A stretch of DNA of 64,000 bases from Lysobacter sp. (GCA_011526085.1 WYBC01000039.1:1-64000); one strand, 5' to 3'; counted from the stretch's first letter, positions 49,645 to 61,032 are shown. Made by a program: numbers and translations. The notes: generated by a model from the letters alone, not told the origin.

Positions 49645-50096
49645 GGGGCGGCGGGACTCGTCGCGCCATCGGAATGCGGCGCTGGGGAAGGAGGAGGGGA
49701 GGCGGGCGGCATTGTGCCGTTCGCGATGGATGGGGGCAACGCGAGCCTGCGCAAGGCATGCCGGAAGGCACTGGCGAGTTCGGGCCCGCTGGCGCGCGCG
49801 GCGGGCGCACGGGCGACGATCACGTAGGCGCCGCCCGGGAGCTCGGCGCGACTGCGTCGGAAGTGATCGCGGAGTACGCGCTTGATCCGGTTGCGGACCA
49901 CGGCGCGGCGGTCGACCTTGCGCGACACTGCAAGCCCCAAGCGCGCCGGGCGCTCGTCGGCGAGGTAATGCAAGGCCAAGACCGGATTGGCGGCACAGCG
50001 GCCGCCGGCGAAGACGGCGTCGAATTCCGGACGCGCGCGTACCCGCGCGGTGCGCGGGTATCGGGCGGAAACGGCGGCAGGGCGACCGGTGGTCAT
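49641..50096 (-). CDS. rnpA: Ribonuclease P protein component
   Basis: 151 aa with RNase P protein motifs: RFPRTARVRARPEFDAVFAGG near the N-terminus (here RYPRTARVRARPEF), LGLAVSRKVDRRAVVRNRIKRVLRDHFRR, the basic RNR motif. The final 30 residues are Pro/Ala-rich (MPPASPPPSPAPHSDGATSPAAP), longer than usual, a tail likely disordered. It pairs with RNase P RNA to remove tRNA 5' leaders. Start: no strong RBS, but rpmH ends 79 bases away. The frame is closed before that. Confidence 0.95.
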   Translation of the reverse strand: MTTGRPAAVSARYPRTARVRARPEFDAVFAGGRCAANPVLALHYLADERPARLGLAVSRKVDRRAVVRNRIKRVLRDHFRRSRAELPGGAYVIVARAPAARASGPELASAFRHALRRLALPPSIANGTMPPASPPPSPAPHSDGATSPAAP

Positions 50097-50175
50097 GAAC
50101 GGCGTGCCGGAACACGCACGCCGGGGCCGGAAGCGTCGGACAGGCTGCGGCAGGGCGCAGCCATGGCCGTTGCCG

Positions 50176-50316
50176 TCAGGCGGTGAGGCGCTTGCGGCCC
50201 TTGGCGCGACGACGGGCGAGGACCTTGCGGCCGTCGGCGGTCTTCATGCGGGCACGGAAACCGTGGTCGCGCTTGCGCTTGAGGTTGCTGGGCTGGTAAG
50301 TGCGCTTGGTGGCCAT
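50176..50316 (-). CDS. rpmH: 50S ribosomal protein L34
   Basis: 46 aa, too short for typical ORF filters. It starts [19 protein letters not shown] and ends GRKRLTA. This is the standard L34 of the 50S exit-tunnel region. It is the first gene of rpmH-rnpA-yidC, transcribed away from dnaA, the conserved arrangement at the gammaproteobacterial origin. Confidence 0.97.
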   Translation of the reverse strand: MATKRTYQPSNLKRKRDHGFRARMKTADGRKVLARRRAKGRKRLTA

Positions 50317-50401
50317 GATCGGGCTCGTTGCATGTCGTGTGGCGTGACGCGGAGTCGACTGGATCGCGCCTGGCGCGACTGCGAAACCGCAAGAACCGGC
50401 A

Positions 50402-50431
50402 ATTATGCAGGCGTGGGCGCAGGCGGGTCAA
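50402..50431 (-). promoter_or_regulatory. Sigma70-like promoter of rpmH
   Basis: On the minus strand TTGACC (50426-50431, reversed) and CATAAT (50402-50407, reversed) are both 5/6 matches to the consensus and 18 bases apart, about 86 bases upstream of the rpmH ATG. No equally good pair was seen for dnaA on the plus strand. Confidence 0.6.
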
Positions 50432-50605
50432 ATGGCTGCGGACCCGGCGAAGCGCGACGGGTGCGGGTGGCTCGGCGGGGTGGTAGTCTGGCCGACTCCC
50501 ACCGCCCCGCTCCGTCTGGCGTCCGGACACGGCCGCCGCGCCGGCCCGACGGCCCACGGCATGGCCCGGTGCGCTCCCGCCGTCTCTGCAAGTTCCCGAA
50601 TACCG

Positions 50606-51943
50606 ATGGATGCCTGGCCCCGCTGTCTCGAACGTCTCGAAGCCGAACTACCGGTGGAGGAGGTGCAGACCTGGTTGAAGCCGCTGCAGGCACGCCTGCG
50701 CGACGACGGCATGGTGCTGTACGCCCCGAACGCGTTCGTGCGCGACGCCGTGCAGGCGAAATACCTGCCGCGGATCAGCGAGCTGCTGGATCACTACGCC
50801 GGCAACGGCACGGTATCGCTGGAAATCGGTTCGGCGGTGCGCCCGACCGCTGCACCGCCCACGCCGACCCAGGCGCTGGCGACCGCGCGCGCCAACGGGC
50901 CTGCCTCCGCCGAGGGTTACGGCGGCAATCTGGACAATCACTACACCTTCGACAACTTCGTCGAAGGTCGCAGCAACCAGTTGGGTCGCGCTGCAGCGTG
51001 GCAGGCGGCGCAGAAACCCGGCGACCGCGCCCACAATCCGCTGCTGTTGTACGGCGGTACGGGGCTGGGCAAGACCCATCTGATGTTCGCCGCCGGCAAC
51101 GAAATGCGCCGGCAGAATCCGGGCATGCGGGTGATGTATCTGCGCAGCGAGCAGTTCTTCAGCGCGATGATGAAGGCGCTGCAGGACAAGACGATGGATG
51201 CGTTCAAGCGCCAGTTCCAGCAGGTCGATGCGCTGCTGATCGACGACATCCAGTTCTTCGCCGGCAAAGACCGCACCCAGGAAGAGTTCTTCCACACCTT
51301 CAACGCGCTGTTCGACGGGCGCCAGCAGATCATCCTGACCTGCGACCGCTATCCGCGCGAGGTGGAAGGGTTGGAGCCGCGGTTGAAGTCGCGTCTCGCC
51401 TGGGGGCTGTCGGTGGCGATCGAACCACCGGACTTCGAGACGCGGGCCCAGATCGTGCTGTCGAAGGCGCGCGAGCGCGGCGTGAACCTCCCCGAGGATG
51501 TCGCTTTCCTGCTGGCCAAGAAGATGCGCAGCAACGTGCGCGATCTCGAAGGCGCGCTCAACACGCTGTCGGCGCGGGCGAACTTCACCGGCCGCGCGAT
51601 CACCCCGGAATTCGCGCAGGAAACGCTGCGCGACCTGCTGCGCGCGCAGCAGCAGGCCATCGGCATCGCCAATATCCAGAAGGCCGTGGCAGACTACTAC
51701 GGCTTGCAGATCAAGGATCTGTTGTCCAAGCGCCGGACCCGCTCGCTGGCTCGCCCGCGGCAGGTGGCGATGGCCTTGGCGAAGGAACTGACCGAGCACA
51801 GCCTGCCGGAGATCGGCGATGCGTTCGCGGGGCGCGACCACACCACGGTCCTGCACGCGTGCCGCCAGATCCGGACGCTCAGCGAGAGCGACGGCAAGCT
51901 GCGCGAGGACTGGGACAAATTGATCCGCAAGCTCAGCGAGTAA
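50606..51943 (+). CDS. dnaA: Chromosomal replication initiator protein DnaA
   Basis: 445 aa. Domain I (1-about 75), a linker (about 76-110), AAA+ domain III (Walker [10 protein letters not shown], Walker [10 protein letters not shown]), domain IV with the DnaA box-reading helix [14 protein letters not shown]. Gene order dnaA-oriC-dnaN-recF is as in other Xanthomonads and Pseudomonads. The start ATG ([11 protein letters not shown]) is the conserved one; an in-frame opening upstream lacks similarity. Autoregulation via DnaA boxes is likely but the promoter is not placed. Confidence 0.98.
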   Translation: MDAWPRCLERLEAELPVEEVQTWLKPLQARLRDDGMVLYAPNAFVRDAVQAKYLPRISELLDHYAGNGTVSLEIGSAVRPTAAPPTPTQALATARANGPASAEGYGGNLDNHYTFDNFVEGRSNQLGRAAAWQAAQKPGDRAHNPLLLYGGTGLGKTHLMFAAGNEMRRQNPGMRVMYLRSEQFFSAMMKALQDKTMDAFKRQFQQVDALLIDDIQFFAGKDRTQEEFFHTFNALFDGRQQIILTCDRYPREVEGLEPRLKSRLAWGLSVAIEPPDFETRAQIVLSKARERGVNLPEDVAFLLAKKMRSNVRDLEGALNTLSARANFTGRAITPEFAQETLRDLLRAQQQAIGIANIQKAVADYYGLQIKDLLSKRRTRSLARPRQVAMALAKELTEHSLPEIGDAFAGRDHTTVLHACRQIRTLSESDGKLREDWDKLIRKLSE

Positions 51944-52221
51944 AGGGTTGTGCACAGCCGGGTCTCAGAGAATGAGAACAGGCTGGAGACAATCTGTGGA
52001 TAAGTGCGAGGCGCAAAACCACGCCCGAAGTTGTCCACAGGGTGTCCCCACCGTCTCCGGCCGGTTGTACAGACCTTTGCAAGTTTGGAATTGTTATTGA
52101 ATTCAAGGGCCTGGATGCGTTACCCCCGGCTTCTGGCGACACCATCACCACCATCTTTTAAGATTTTCCATCTATTTGAAGCTTGGCCGGCACGTCGGTC
52201 GAACGAGGGGAATCCACTCAC
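51944..52221. other. Candidate origin of replication (oriC) between dnaA and dnaN
   Basis: A 278-base non-coding region with DnaA boxes: TTGTGCACA (51948-51956), TGTGGATAA (51995-52003, exact reverse of TTATCCACA), TTGTCCACA (52031-52039), TTGTACAGA (52065-52073). An AT-rich stretch follows around 52080-52180 (AATTGTTATTGAATTC and CTTTTAAGATTTTCC), which fits the unwinding element. It is placed in the standard position for Gammaproteobacteria other than enterics. Exact limits are not defined. Confidence 0.85.
51948..52073. promoter_or_regulatory. Cluster of DnaA boxes
   Basis: Four 9-mers with 0-3 mismatches to TTATCCACA (one exact, reverse strand), over 126 bases, in mixed orientation. They give DnaA binding for initiation and for dnaA-dnaN regulation. 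Confidence 0.8.
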
Positions 52222-53322
52222 ATGCGTTTCAGTCTGCAACGCGAAGTGCTCTTGAAGCCGCTGGCCCAGGTCGTCAACGTGGTCGAGCGCCGGCAGACCC
52301 TTCCGGTCCTGGCCAATCTCCTGGCCCGGGTCGAAGGCGACCTGCTCTCCCTGACCGGCACCGATCTCGAAGTCGAGATGGTCGCGCGCACGAAGATCGA
52401 CGACGCCGAAGCCGGCGAAACGACCATCCCGGCGCGCAAGTTGTTCGAGATCGTGCGTGCCCTCCCGGACGGCAGCAAGGTCACCGTCAGCCAGTCGGGC
52501 GACAAGGTCACGGTCTCGGCCGGACGCAGCCGTTTCACGCTCGCCAGCCTGCCGGCCAACGATTTCCCGGCGCTGGACGAAGTGGATGCGACCGAGCGGG
52601 TCAAGGTCGGCGAAGCCGGACTCAAGGAACTGATCGAACGCACCGCGTTCGCGATGGCCCAGCAGGACGTCCGCTATTACCTCAATGGTCTGCTGTTCGA
52701 TCTGCGCGACAAGGCGCTGCGCTGCGTGGCCACCGACGGTCATCGTCTCGCGCTCTGCGAAGCGGTCCTGGACGAAGCGGTGCAGACCAAGCGCCAGATC
52801 ATCGTGCCGCGCAAGGGCGTGCTGGAGTTGCAACGCCTGCTGGAAGGCGGCGACCGCGAACTCGAACTCGAGATGGGTCGCAGCCATATCCGCGTGAAGC
52901 GCGACGACGTCACCTTCACCAGCAAGCTGATCGACGGTCGTTTCCCGGATTACGAAGCGGTGATTCCGATCGGCGCCGATCGCGAAGTCCGCATCGATCG
53001 CGAGGCGTTCCGCGCTTCGCTGCAGCGCGCGGCGATCCTCTCGAACGAGAAGTACCGCGGCGTGCGCATCGAAGTGTCGCCCGGCCAGCTCAAGATCAAC
53101 GCCCACAATCCTGAGCAGGAAGAAGCGCAGGAAGAAATCGAGGCCGACACCAAGGTCGACAGTCTCGTCATCGGTTTCAACGTCAACTACCTGCTCGACG
53201 CCCTGTCCGCGCTGCGCGACGAGCATGTCGTGCTGCAGCTGCGCGACGCAAATTCCTCGGCGCTCGTCCGTGAGGCCAGCAGCGAGAAGTGCCGTCACGT
53301 GGTGATGCCGCTGCGCCTCTGA
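52222..53322 (+). CDS. dnaN: DNA polymerase III beta subunit (sliding clamp)
   Basis: 366 aa, the canonical beta clamp length. Three DnaN domains, opening MRFSLQREVLLKPLAQVVNVVERRQTLPVLANLL and ending VVMPLRL. It is a dimeric ring that tethers Pol III and repair proteins to DNA. The chosen ATG follows GAGGGGAATCC; an upstream in-frame ATG would add 13 unrelated residues within the origin. The gap to recF is 115 bases and holds parS site 1. Confidence 0.98.
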   Translation: MRFSLQREVLLKPLAQVVNVVERRQTLPVLANLLARVEGDLLSLTGTDLEVEMVARTKIDDAEAGETTIPARKLFEIVRALPDGSKVTVSQSGDKVTVSAGRSRFTLASLPANDFPALDEVDATERVKVGEAGLKELIERTAFAMAQQDVRYYLNGLLFDLRDKALRCVATDGHRLALCEAVLDEAVQTKRQIIVPRKGVLELQRLLEGGDRELELEMGRSHIRVKRDDVTFTSKLIDGRFPDYEAVIPIGADREVRIDREAFRASLQRAAILSNEKYRGVRIEVSPGQLKINAHNPEQEEAQEEIEADTKVDSLVIGFNVNYLLDALSALRDEHVVLQLRDANSSALVREASSEKCRHVVMPLRL

Positions 53323-53346
53323 ACGGGCCCCCCGTGATGGAGGATG

Positions 53347-53362
53347 GGTTCCACGTGGAACA
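53347..53362. other. parS-like palindrome, site 1
   Basis: GGTTCCACGTGGAACA: 15/16 to TGTTCCACGTGGAACA, a member of the ParB parS consensus TGTTNCACGTGNAACA. It lies between dnaN and recF. It should be loaded by ParB and help segregate the origin region. Confidence 0.85.
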
Positions 53363-53437
53363 TAATGAGACGCATACGATTCGCCCGGGCTTTCCCGGGC
53401 GTATTCGTTTGCGCTCTCGCGAAGAGCGGGCTCATCC

Positions 53438-54538
53438 ATGCGGGTGACCCGCTTGCAGGTGGCGAACGTCCGCCGTTTGGCGGCCGTGGAGTTGCTACCG
53501 GCGCCCGGCATCAATCTCGTCACTGGCGACAACGGCGCGGGCAAGACCAGTCTGCTGGAAGCGCTGCATCTGCTCGCCTACGGCCGCAGTTTCCGCGGCC
53601 GGGTCCGCGACGGTCTGATTCGCACCGGGGCGGATGCGGTTGAAGTCTTCGCGGAATGGCAGGAAGAGAACGGTGGCCGGACCCGCCGTGCCGGATTGCG
53701 CCACGCCGGCCAGCGCTGGGAAGGGCGGCTCGATGGGGCATCCGTCAGCCAGTTGGGAGAGTTGTGTGCGGCGTTGGCCGTGGTGACGTTCGAGCCCGGC
53801 AGCCATGCCCTGGTGACCGGGGGCGGCGAGCCGCGCCGCAGACTCGTGGACTGGGGTTTGTTCCACGTGGAACCTGATTTCCTGCCGTTGTGGCGTCGCT
53901 ATGCGCGGGCGCTGAAACAACGCAATGCCCTGCTCAAGGCCAAGGTCCGCGACCGGCAGCTGGATGCTTGGGACCATGAGCTCGCGGATGCCGGCGAGCC
54001 GTTGACCCGCCACCGTCAGGCTTACCTCGATGCGCTCGAACCGCTGTTGCAGGCGACGAGCGCGGACCTTGCGCCCGGATTGGGTCACGCGTCGCTGCAT
54101 TTCCAGCCAGGGTGGTCCCGCGACCAGCTGTCCCTGGCGGATGCCCTCGTCATCGCCCGGGACCGCGATCTGGCCAATGGTTTCACGTCGGTCGGTCCGC
54201 ATCGCGCGGACTGGCGGATCGATTACGCCGCATTGCCCGGACGGGAAACCCTTTCCCGCGGACAAGCCAAGCTGTCGGCGCTCTCGGCGCTGCTGGCGCA
54301 GGCCGAGCGGCATGCCGAAGGCTGCGGCGAGTGGCCGGTGGTGGCGCTGGACGACCTGGCCTCCGAGCTGGACCGGAACCACCAGCGACGCGTCCTGGAG
54401 CGTTTGATCCTCTCGGGTGCGCAGGTCTTCATCACCGGGACCGAGATGCCCCCAAGTGTGTCGACACTGGATGTTCCGGTTCGCTTGTTCCACGTGGAAC
54501 ATCGCGGGTCGGGGTCCGAGCTCAGGCCCCTGGACTGA
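53438..54538 (+). CDS. recF: DNA replication and repair protein RecF
   Basis: 366 aa. Walker A GDNGAGKTS near residue 30, the signature LSRGQAKLSAL, Walker B VVALDDLASELD. RecF with RecO/R loads RecA at gapped DNA. Two further parS palindromes lie inside this gene (53859-53874 and 54486-54501), encoding LFHVEP and LFHVEH. The site 3 copy is close to the C-terminus, in a tail variable in RecF. The ATG is well placed by similarity. Confidence 0.96.
   Translation: MRVTRLQVANVRRLAAVELLPAPGINLVTGDNGAGKTSLLEALHLLAYGRSFRGRVRDGLIRTGADAVEVFAEWQEENGGRTRRAGLRHAGQRWEGRLDGASVSQLGELCAALAVVTFEPGSHALVTGGGEPRRRLVDWGLFHVEPDFLPLWRRYARALKQRNALLKAKVRDRQLDAWDHELADAGEPLTRHRQAYLDALEPLLQATSADLAPGLGHASLHFQPGWSRDQLSLADALVIARDRDLANGFTSVGPHRADWRIDYAALPGRETLSRGQAKLSALSALLAQAERHAEGCGEWPVVALDDLASELDRNHQRRVLERLILSGAQVFITGTEMPPSVSTLDVPVRLFHVEHRGSGSELRPLD
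53859..53874. other. parS-like palindrome, site 2 (inside recF)
   Basis: TGTTCCACGTGGAACC, 15/16 to TGTTCCACGTGGAACA, in the recF coding sequence (LFHVEP). Confidence 0.85.
54486..54501. other. parS-like palindrome, site 3 (inside recF)
   Basis: TGTTCCACGTGGAACA, perfect 16-base palindrome and full match to TGTTNCACGTGNAACA, in the 3' end of recF (LFHVEH). Confidence 0.9.
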
Positions 54539-54619
54539 CGACCCGCATCGCGCTCAAGCCCGCTTGGCACCGGCATCGGGGACCCGTTAGGCTGTGGCTT
54601 GGGCCTTCAGGATGGCCGT

Positions 54620-55273
54620 ATGCTCAGTCTGTCGTCTCACGTGTTTTCGTCGATCCTCCCGCGCGGTCGGCGCAGCGCCATGGCCATGGCCGTCGCTGCG
54701 TTCGTGCAGATGATTTCAGGGTGCCACCCCGCCATGACTTCCCCGGTTTCGCAAAATGCCGTCGCCTCGGCGGTCGATCGCCCCGCTTCGGGGACCGTCG
54801 CCGACTGGCCGCTGACCTTCAAGCGCCACCTGTTCGGTGCCGTCTGTTTCGATACCCACGGCTGCAGCGTGCGCTACGACGGCCGCGAGCATGGCACCAC
54901 CGCCGATACGCCGTCGGTGTCGAGCCTGCCGCCCGGGCGTTTCGATGCGCTGATGATCGCCCGTTACGGCGATCTTCCCAATTTTCCGGGCCCGGCGCAG
55001 TTGCGCTGGCGTGCGAAGGACGGGGCCGAGCTGACCGCCGAGGTCGATCTCGGCGAGATCTTCGGCGATGGCCTGATCCGCCACGAGGTTCCGCGCGAGG
55101 ACATCGCCGAGGGCGTCAGCATGGGCTTCACCCATGTCCTGATCGAAGTGAACGACCGTACCGTCAACGTGTATACCCGGACCCTGATTCCGACCAAGCG
55201 CGAGCAGGTCCCGGGCAACAAGCACAGCCAGTTCCGCGACGATCTCATCAAGGTCCATAGCCGCAGCTACTGA
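54620..55273 (+). CDS. Lipoprotein, candidate immunity protein of the adjacent lipase effector
   Basis: 217 aa. A basic N-region (PRGRR), a hydrophobic core (AMAMAVAAFVQM) and a lipobox ISGC make it a likely lipoprotein. The domain (about 60-217) has strand-rich features (KRHLFGAVCFDTHG, DLGEIFGDGLIRHEV, TVNVYTRTLIPTKREQ) with two Cys (CFDTHGC) that may form a disulfide. It precedes the DUF2235 effector gene by 14 bases in the same direction. Known Tle-type phospholipase effectors often pair with a periplasmic lipoprotein immunity protein, so that role is inferred. Another in-frame start lies at 54680 but leaves no positive N-region. Confidence 0.7.
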   Translation: MLSLSSHVFSSILPRGRRSAMAMAVAAFVQMISGCHPAMTSPVSQNAVASAVDRPASGTVADWPLTFKRHLFGAVCFDTHGCSVRYDGREHGTTADTPSVSSLPPGRFDALMIARYGDLPNFPGPAQLRWRAKDGAELTAEVDLGEIFGDGLIRHEVPREDIAEGVSMGFTHVLIEVNDRTVNVYTRTLIPTKREQVPGNKHSQFRDDLIKVHSRSY

Positions 55274-55287
55274 TCCGGAGCGATCCC

Positions 55288-56733
55288 ATGAACGAACCCG
55301 TCCGTCCCCGGCAGTCCGATGGCGTCGATGTCGCTCCGGTCACCCGTGCCGATCTGCAGGCGTACACCGATGCCAACCGTGAGCTCGGGCGCATGCAGGT
55401 TCCGGTGATGGTCAGCGACGATCGGCCCAACGAACGGCTGTTCGTCGCGGTGCTGGATGGGACCGGCAACGACATGAACGACCCCGGCAGGGGACCGCCG
55501 ACGGGGCCGGCGCAGATCTTCGCGCAGATCCGCGATCAGCAGAACGCCGGGCAACTGACCAATGTCGCCGCGGGTTACCTCCAGGGGCCGGGTACCGGCT
55601 CGTTCGGTACCTGGGATGGTGCCCGCGGCCATACCTTCGAAGAACGCGGCGAAACGATGTACCGGCAGTTCATCGAACAATCGGCGCGTTGGTTGCGCGA
55701 GAATCCCGACGCCGATATCCGCGTGGCCGCGATCGGTTTCAGTCGCGGCGCGGAGCAGGCCGCGTATTTCACGCGTCTCGTCGACGAACGCGGGATCCAG
55801 GACCCGACCGGCGCGGTCTACACCACCGGGGACGATGGTCTGGTCACCGGCGTCCGCTACACCAGGCCGCCGCTGGTGGCGCCGGGCCAGGTGGCGCAGG
55901 CGGCGGTACTCGAAGACCCCGTCGCCACGGGCGATCCGCGGAACTACGACCGCCGCCTGCCGCCCAGCGTGATTTCCGCGATGCAGATCACCGCGCGCGA
56001 CGAAACCCGCGATCAGTTCGTCGGCACGCAGCATCTGCCGGCCGGCCTCAGCGACGATCGGCGGGCTTTGAACATCACGGTTCCCGGGGCGCACAGCAAC
56101 ATCGGGGACGGCTACGAAGCCAACGGTCTGGGCATCCGCAACACCAACATGGCGTCGCAATATCTCAACGGTCTGGTCGACAACGATCGCCCCTTGCTGC
56201 GGTTGCGGACCGAGCCGGCGTTCGGAGATCCGAGCAACGTCATCCACGACTCCGAAGGCCACAACTCCTGGATCTATACCCGGCGCGGTTTCGATCGGGA
56301 TGGCGTCCGCGATGTGAATCATCAGGTCGGCGCGCCGGAATACGCCGTGACCATGGATGGCATGCCTTATCAGGTACCGCCCAGCGCGCAGAACCGCACG
56401 CGCGAGCCCATGGATCAATCCCTCGCGGAACGGTTCGATTACCGTACGCTGCCCCTGGCGCCGATTCCCGGCCCGCTGGACGCGCGCCAGGGGGCCCTCG
56501 ATCCCGCACGCGATGCCAGTCCGTTCGACCGTCTCGGTCGCGCCGCACTGGCTGGCGATGCCGACGGCACGCGCGGCATCGGCCAGCAATTCCTCGAGAC
56601 CGGCCCGGGCCAAAGTTGGCTGCAGGAAGGCCGCGCCTTCAATCTCGAACAGGCGCGATTGCGCGATCAGGCCGCGGCCGTGCCGCCGCCAACGGTCGAT
56701 GAGCCCGCGCGCCAGCCGGCGATGGCGCGCTGA
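55288..56733 (+). CDS. Tle1/DUF2235-type lipase, probable interbacterial effector
   Basis: 481 aa, no signal peptide, as expected for a protein delivered by a secretion machine. DUF2235 segments: FVAVLDGTGNDMNDP (about 52-66), nucleophile elbow GFSRGAEQAA with S152, acid site ALEDPVATG-like VLEDPVATGDPRN with D210, and PGAHSNIGDGY with H269. So the Ser-Asp-His triad of Tle1 lipases is complete. The C-terminal 120 residues are less conserved and end Pro-rich. I do not see the GLxxIDHV block of the XVIPCD of Xanthomonas T4SS effectors, so the secretion route is open. A lipoprotein gene precedes and a coiled-coil membrane protein gene follows. Confidence 0.8.
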   Translation: MNEPVRPRQSDGVDVAPVTRADLQAYTDANRELGRMQVPVMVSDDRPNERLFVAVLDGTGNDMNDPGRGPPTGPAQIFAQIRDQQNAGQLTNVAAGYLQGPGTGSFGTWDGARGHTFEERGETMYRQFIEQSARWLRENPDADIRVAAIGFSRGAEQAAYFTRLVDERGIQDPTGAVYTTGDDGLVTGVRYTRPPLVAPGQVAQAAVLEDPVATGDPRNYDRRLPPSVISAMQITARDETRDQFVGTQHLPAGLSDDRRALNITVPGAHSNIGDGYEANGLGIRNTNMASQYLNGLVDNDRPLLRLRTEPAFGDPSNVIHDSEGHNSWIYTRRGFDRDGVRDVNHQVGAPEYAVTMDGMPYQVPPSAQNRTREPMDQSLAERFDYRTLPLAPIPGPLDARQGALDPARDASPFDRLGRAALAGDADGTRGIGQQFLETGPGQSWLQEGRAFNLEQARLRDQAAAVPPPTVDEPARQPAMAR

Positions 56734-56776
56734 CGGTCCAATGATCGCCGCCATCACATCGACACGGGATTGAGCG

Positions 56777-57343
56777 ATGACCCCAGAGGCGTTGCAGGAC
56801 TTCGCGCTGAAACTGGCCGCGGTGGCCGACATGCTGGATCAGCGCAGCGCGCAGGCCGCGCAGTCGGCCGCGCAGGGCGCCCAGCAATTGCAGTCGGTCG
56901 CGCAAAGTCTGGTGCAGCAGCACCGGCAGATGACCGAGCATGCGCTCGGCACCATCGGCACTCAGGCCCGGCAGTCGATCGAACAGGGCACCGCCGAATC
57001 GCTCGAACAGCTGCGCAAAGAGTTGCGCCTGGCCAGCGAAAGCGCCGGGCAGAGCGCCAAGCTCATCGCGGATCAGGCCCAGGCCTTGCAGAAGGCGCAG
57101 AAAGGCATGCTGTGGAAAGCCGCGCTGGCCCTGGTGGTCGGTGCCGTGCTCGCGGCGGGCGGCACCGCGTTCATCGCCTGGCGCAGCCTGCAGCAGTTCA
57201 AACGGGCCGATTTCGCCGAGGACGTGCTCGAAGCCACCCGCAGCGGCGCCATCACCCGCTGTGGCGAGGCGCTGTGCGCGCGCGTGGGCGACGCCCCGCG
57301 CAAATACGGTCGCAAGGGCGAATATCTGCTGCTCGAGCCGTAG
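56777..57343 (+). CDS. Coiled-coil protein with C-terminal membrane helix
   Basis: 188 aa. A long heptad-like, Ala/Gln/Ser-rich helix (about 5-110; QSAAQGAQQLQSVAQSLVQQHRQ), then a membrane segment (ALALVVGAVLAAGGTAFIAW, about 115-135). A short conserved-looking C-terminal domain follows with one Cys pair (RCGEALCARVGDAPRKYG), ending EYLLLEP. The layout resembles, from memory, short Xanthomonadaceae proteins sometimes annotated as relaxation proteins beside effector loci. It may anchor or deliver the effector, or be a second immunity factor. Function not known. Confidence 0.65.
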   Translation: MTPEALQDFALKLAAVADMLDQRSAQAAQSAAQGAQQLQSVAQSLVQQHRQMTEHALGTIGTQARQSIEQGTAESLEQLRKELRLASESAGQSAKLIADQAQALQKAQKGMLWKAALALVVGAVLAAGGTAFIAWRSLQQFKRADFAEDVLEATRSGAITRCGEALCARVGDAPRKYGRKGEYLLLEP

Positions 57344-57406
57344 CGCGCGGCACAGTGCGCCTGCGGGCCTGTCGATGCGGTGGACCCGCCGAACCGCCCG
57401 GCGCGC

Positions 57407-57412
57407 TATAAT
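57407..57412 (+). promoter_or_regulatory. Likely -10 box of gyrB
   Basis: TATAAT, perfect, 101 bases upstream of the gyrB ATG. A good -35 at the usual spacing is not seen (TGGACC at 57381-57386 is 20 bases away). Confidence 0.5.
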
Positions 57413-57432
57413 TCCGCCCTCGTCACCCATAG

Positions 57433-59967
<2,535 letters not shown>

Positions 59968-60198
59968 GCCGGAGATCCGCTCCCGGGGCTCGACCCCGGG
60001 CGGCGCAACCGCGCGTTCCAAGCCGTGCGCAGGAAGCCACGATGCGCCAATGCGTGCCGAAGCGGGGGCGGCATCCCCCCGACACGGCCCGCAGGTTGCG
60101 ACCTTCGTCGCGTCTTCACTGATCCCTCGCGTCGATTGACGAAACCTTAATCCTCTTCGGATTACAACAGTCGCCCCATCCACCCCGGAGCTGCCGCC

Positions 60199-61032
60199 AT
60201 GCCCCAACCAGAACACCGGTCTGCCGCGCTTGGCGTCGTTCTGGGGCTGGCCTGCACCGTGCTGGTGACCGCCTGCGCCACCACCACGTCCTCCACCGGG
60301 CGCAAGCAATATGTCGGCGGGGTCTCGCAGCAGCAGCTCGATCAGCTGGGCGCACAGGCCTTCGACGAACAGAAGGCCAAGAAACCGCTGACCCAGGACG
60401 GCAAGCAGTCCGCCTATGTGCGCTGCGTGGTGGACGCGATCGTGCGCGAGCTGCCGCCGCAGTGGCGGCAGGGTGGTTGGGACGAGGCGGTGTTCGTCGA
60501 CAAGAATCCCAATGCCTTCGCATTGCCCGGCGGCAAGGTCGGCGTCTACACCGGGATTTTCGATGTAGCCCGCAACCAGGACCAGTTCGCCGCGGTGATT
60601 GGCCACGAAATCGGTCATGTGATCGAGCGTCACCATGACGAGCGCGTCACCCGGCAGATGGGTGCGGCCGGCGCGGTCCAGCTGCTGTCGGTGCTCGCCG
60701 GTGCCCGCTACGGCCAGAGCGGTTCCCAGCTCGCCAGCCAGGGCGGCAGCGTGATCGCGCAGACCGGGTTCCTGTTGCCCGGGACCCGCGAGCAGGAAAC
60801 CGAGGCGGACGTCGTCGGCCAGCGGCTGATGGCCCAGGCCGGCTTCGATCCGCGCCAGGCGGTGGATCTGTGGCAGAACATGCTCGCCGCCAGCGCCAGC
60901 CGTCCGCCGGAATGGCTGTCGACCCACCCCGACCCGAAGTCCCGCATCGGCGAGCTGCGCAAACGCGCCGAAAGCCTGATGCCGGTGTATCAACAGGCGC
61001 GCGCCGCCGGCCGCAAACCGGCCTGCGGCTGA
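60199..61032 (+). CDS. M48 family metalloprotease lipoprotein (LoiP/YggG-like)
   Basis: 277 aa. Lipobox LVTAC (C26), then an M48 domain with HEIGH (H136, E137, H140) and third ligand in EQETEADVVGQRLM near 200. The family (LoiP/YggG, BepA-like but without TPR) degrades misfolded outer-membrane proteins in the periplasm. The Thr/Ser-rich start of the mature protein (ATTTSSTGRKQY) is normal for this family. Alone, upstream of the TPR-tonB unit. Confidence 0.93.
   Translation: MPQPEHRSAALGVVLGLACTVLVTACATTTSSTGRKQYVGGVSQQQLDQLGAQAFDEQKAKKPLTQDGKQSAYVRCVVDAIVRELPPQWRQGGWDEAVFVDKNPNAFALPGGKVGVYTGIFDVARNQDQFAAVIGHEIGHVIERHHDERVTRQMGAAGAVQLLSVLAGARYGQSGSQLASQGGSVIAQTGFLLPGTREQETEADVVGQRLMAQAGFDPRQAVDLWQNMLAASASRPPEWLSTHPDPKSRIGELRKRAESLMPVYQQARAAGRKPACG

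Noticed and set aside
54638-54655. CTCACGTGTTTT as a fourth parS
   Set aside because: Only the CACGTG core matches; arms do not fit the parS consensus.
55288-56733. Effector read as X-T4SS substrate with XVIPCD
   Set aside because: No GLxxIDHV-like block or Gln-rich tail; transport route left open.
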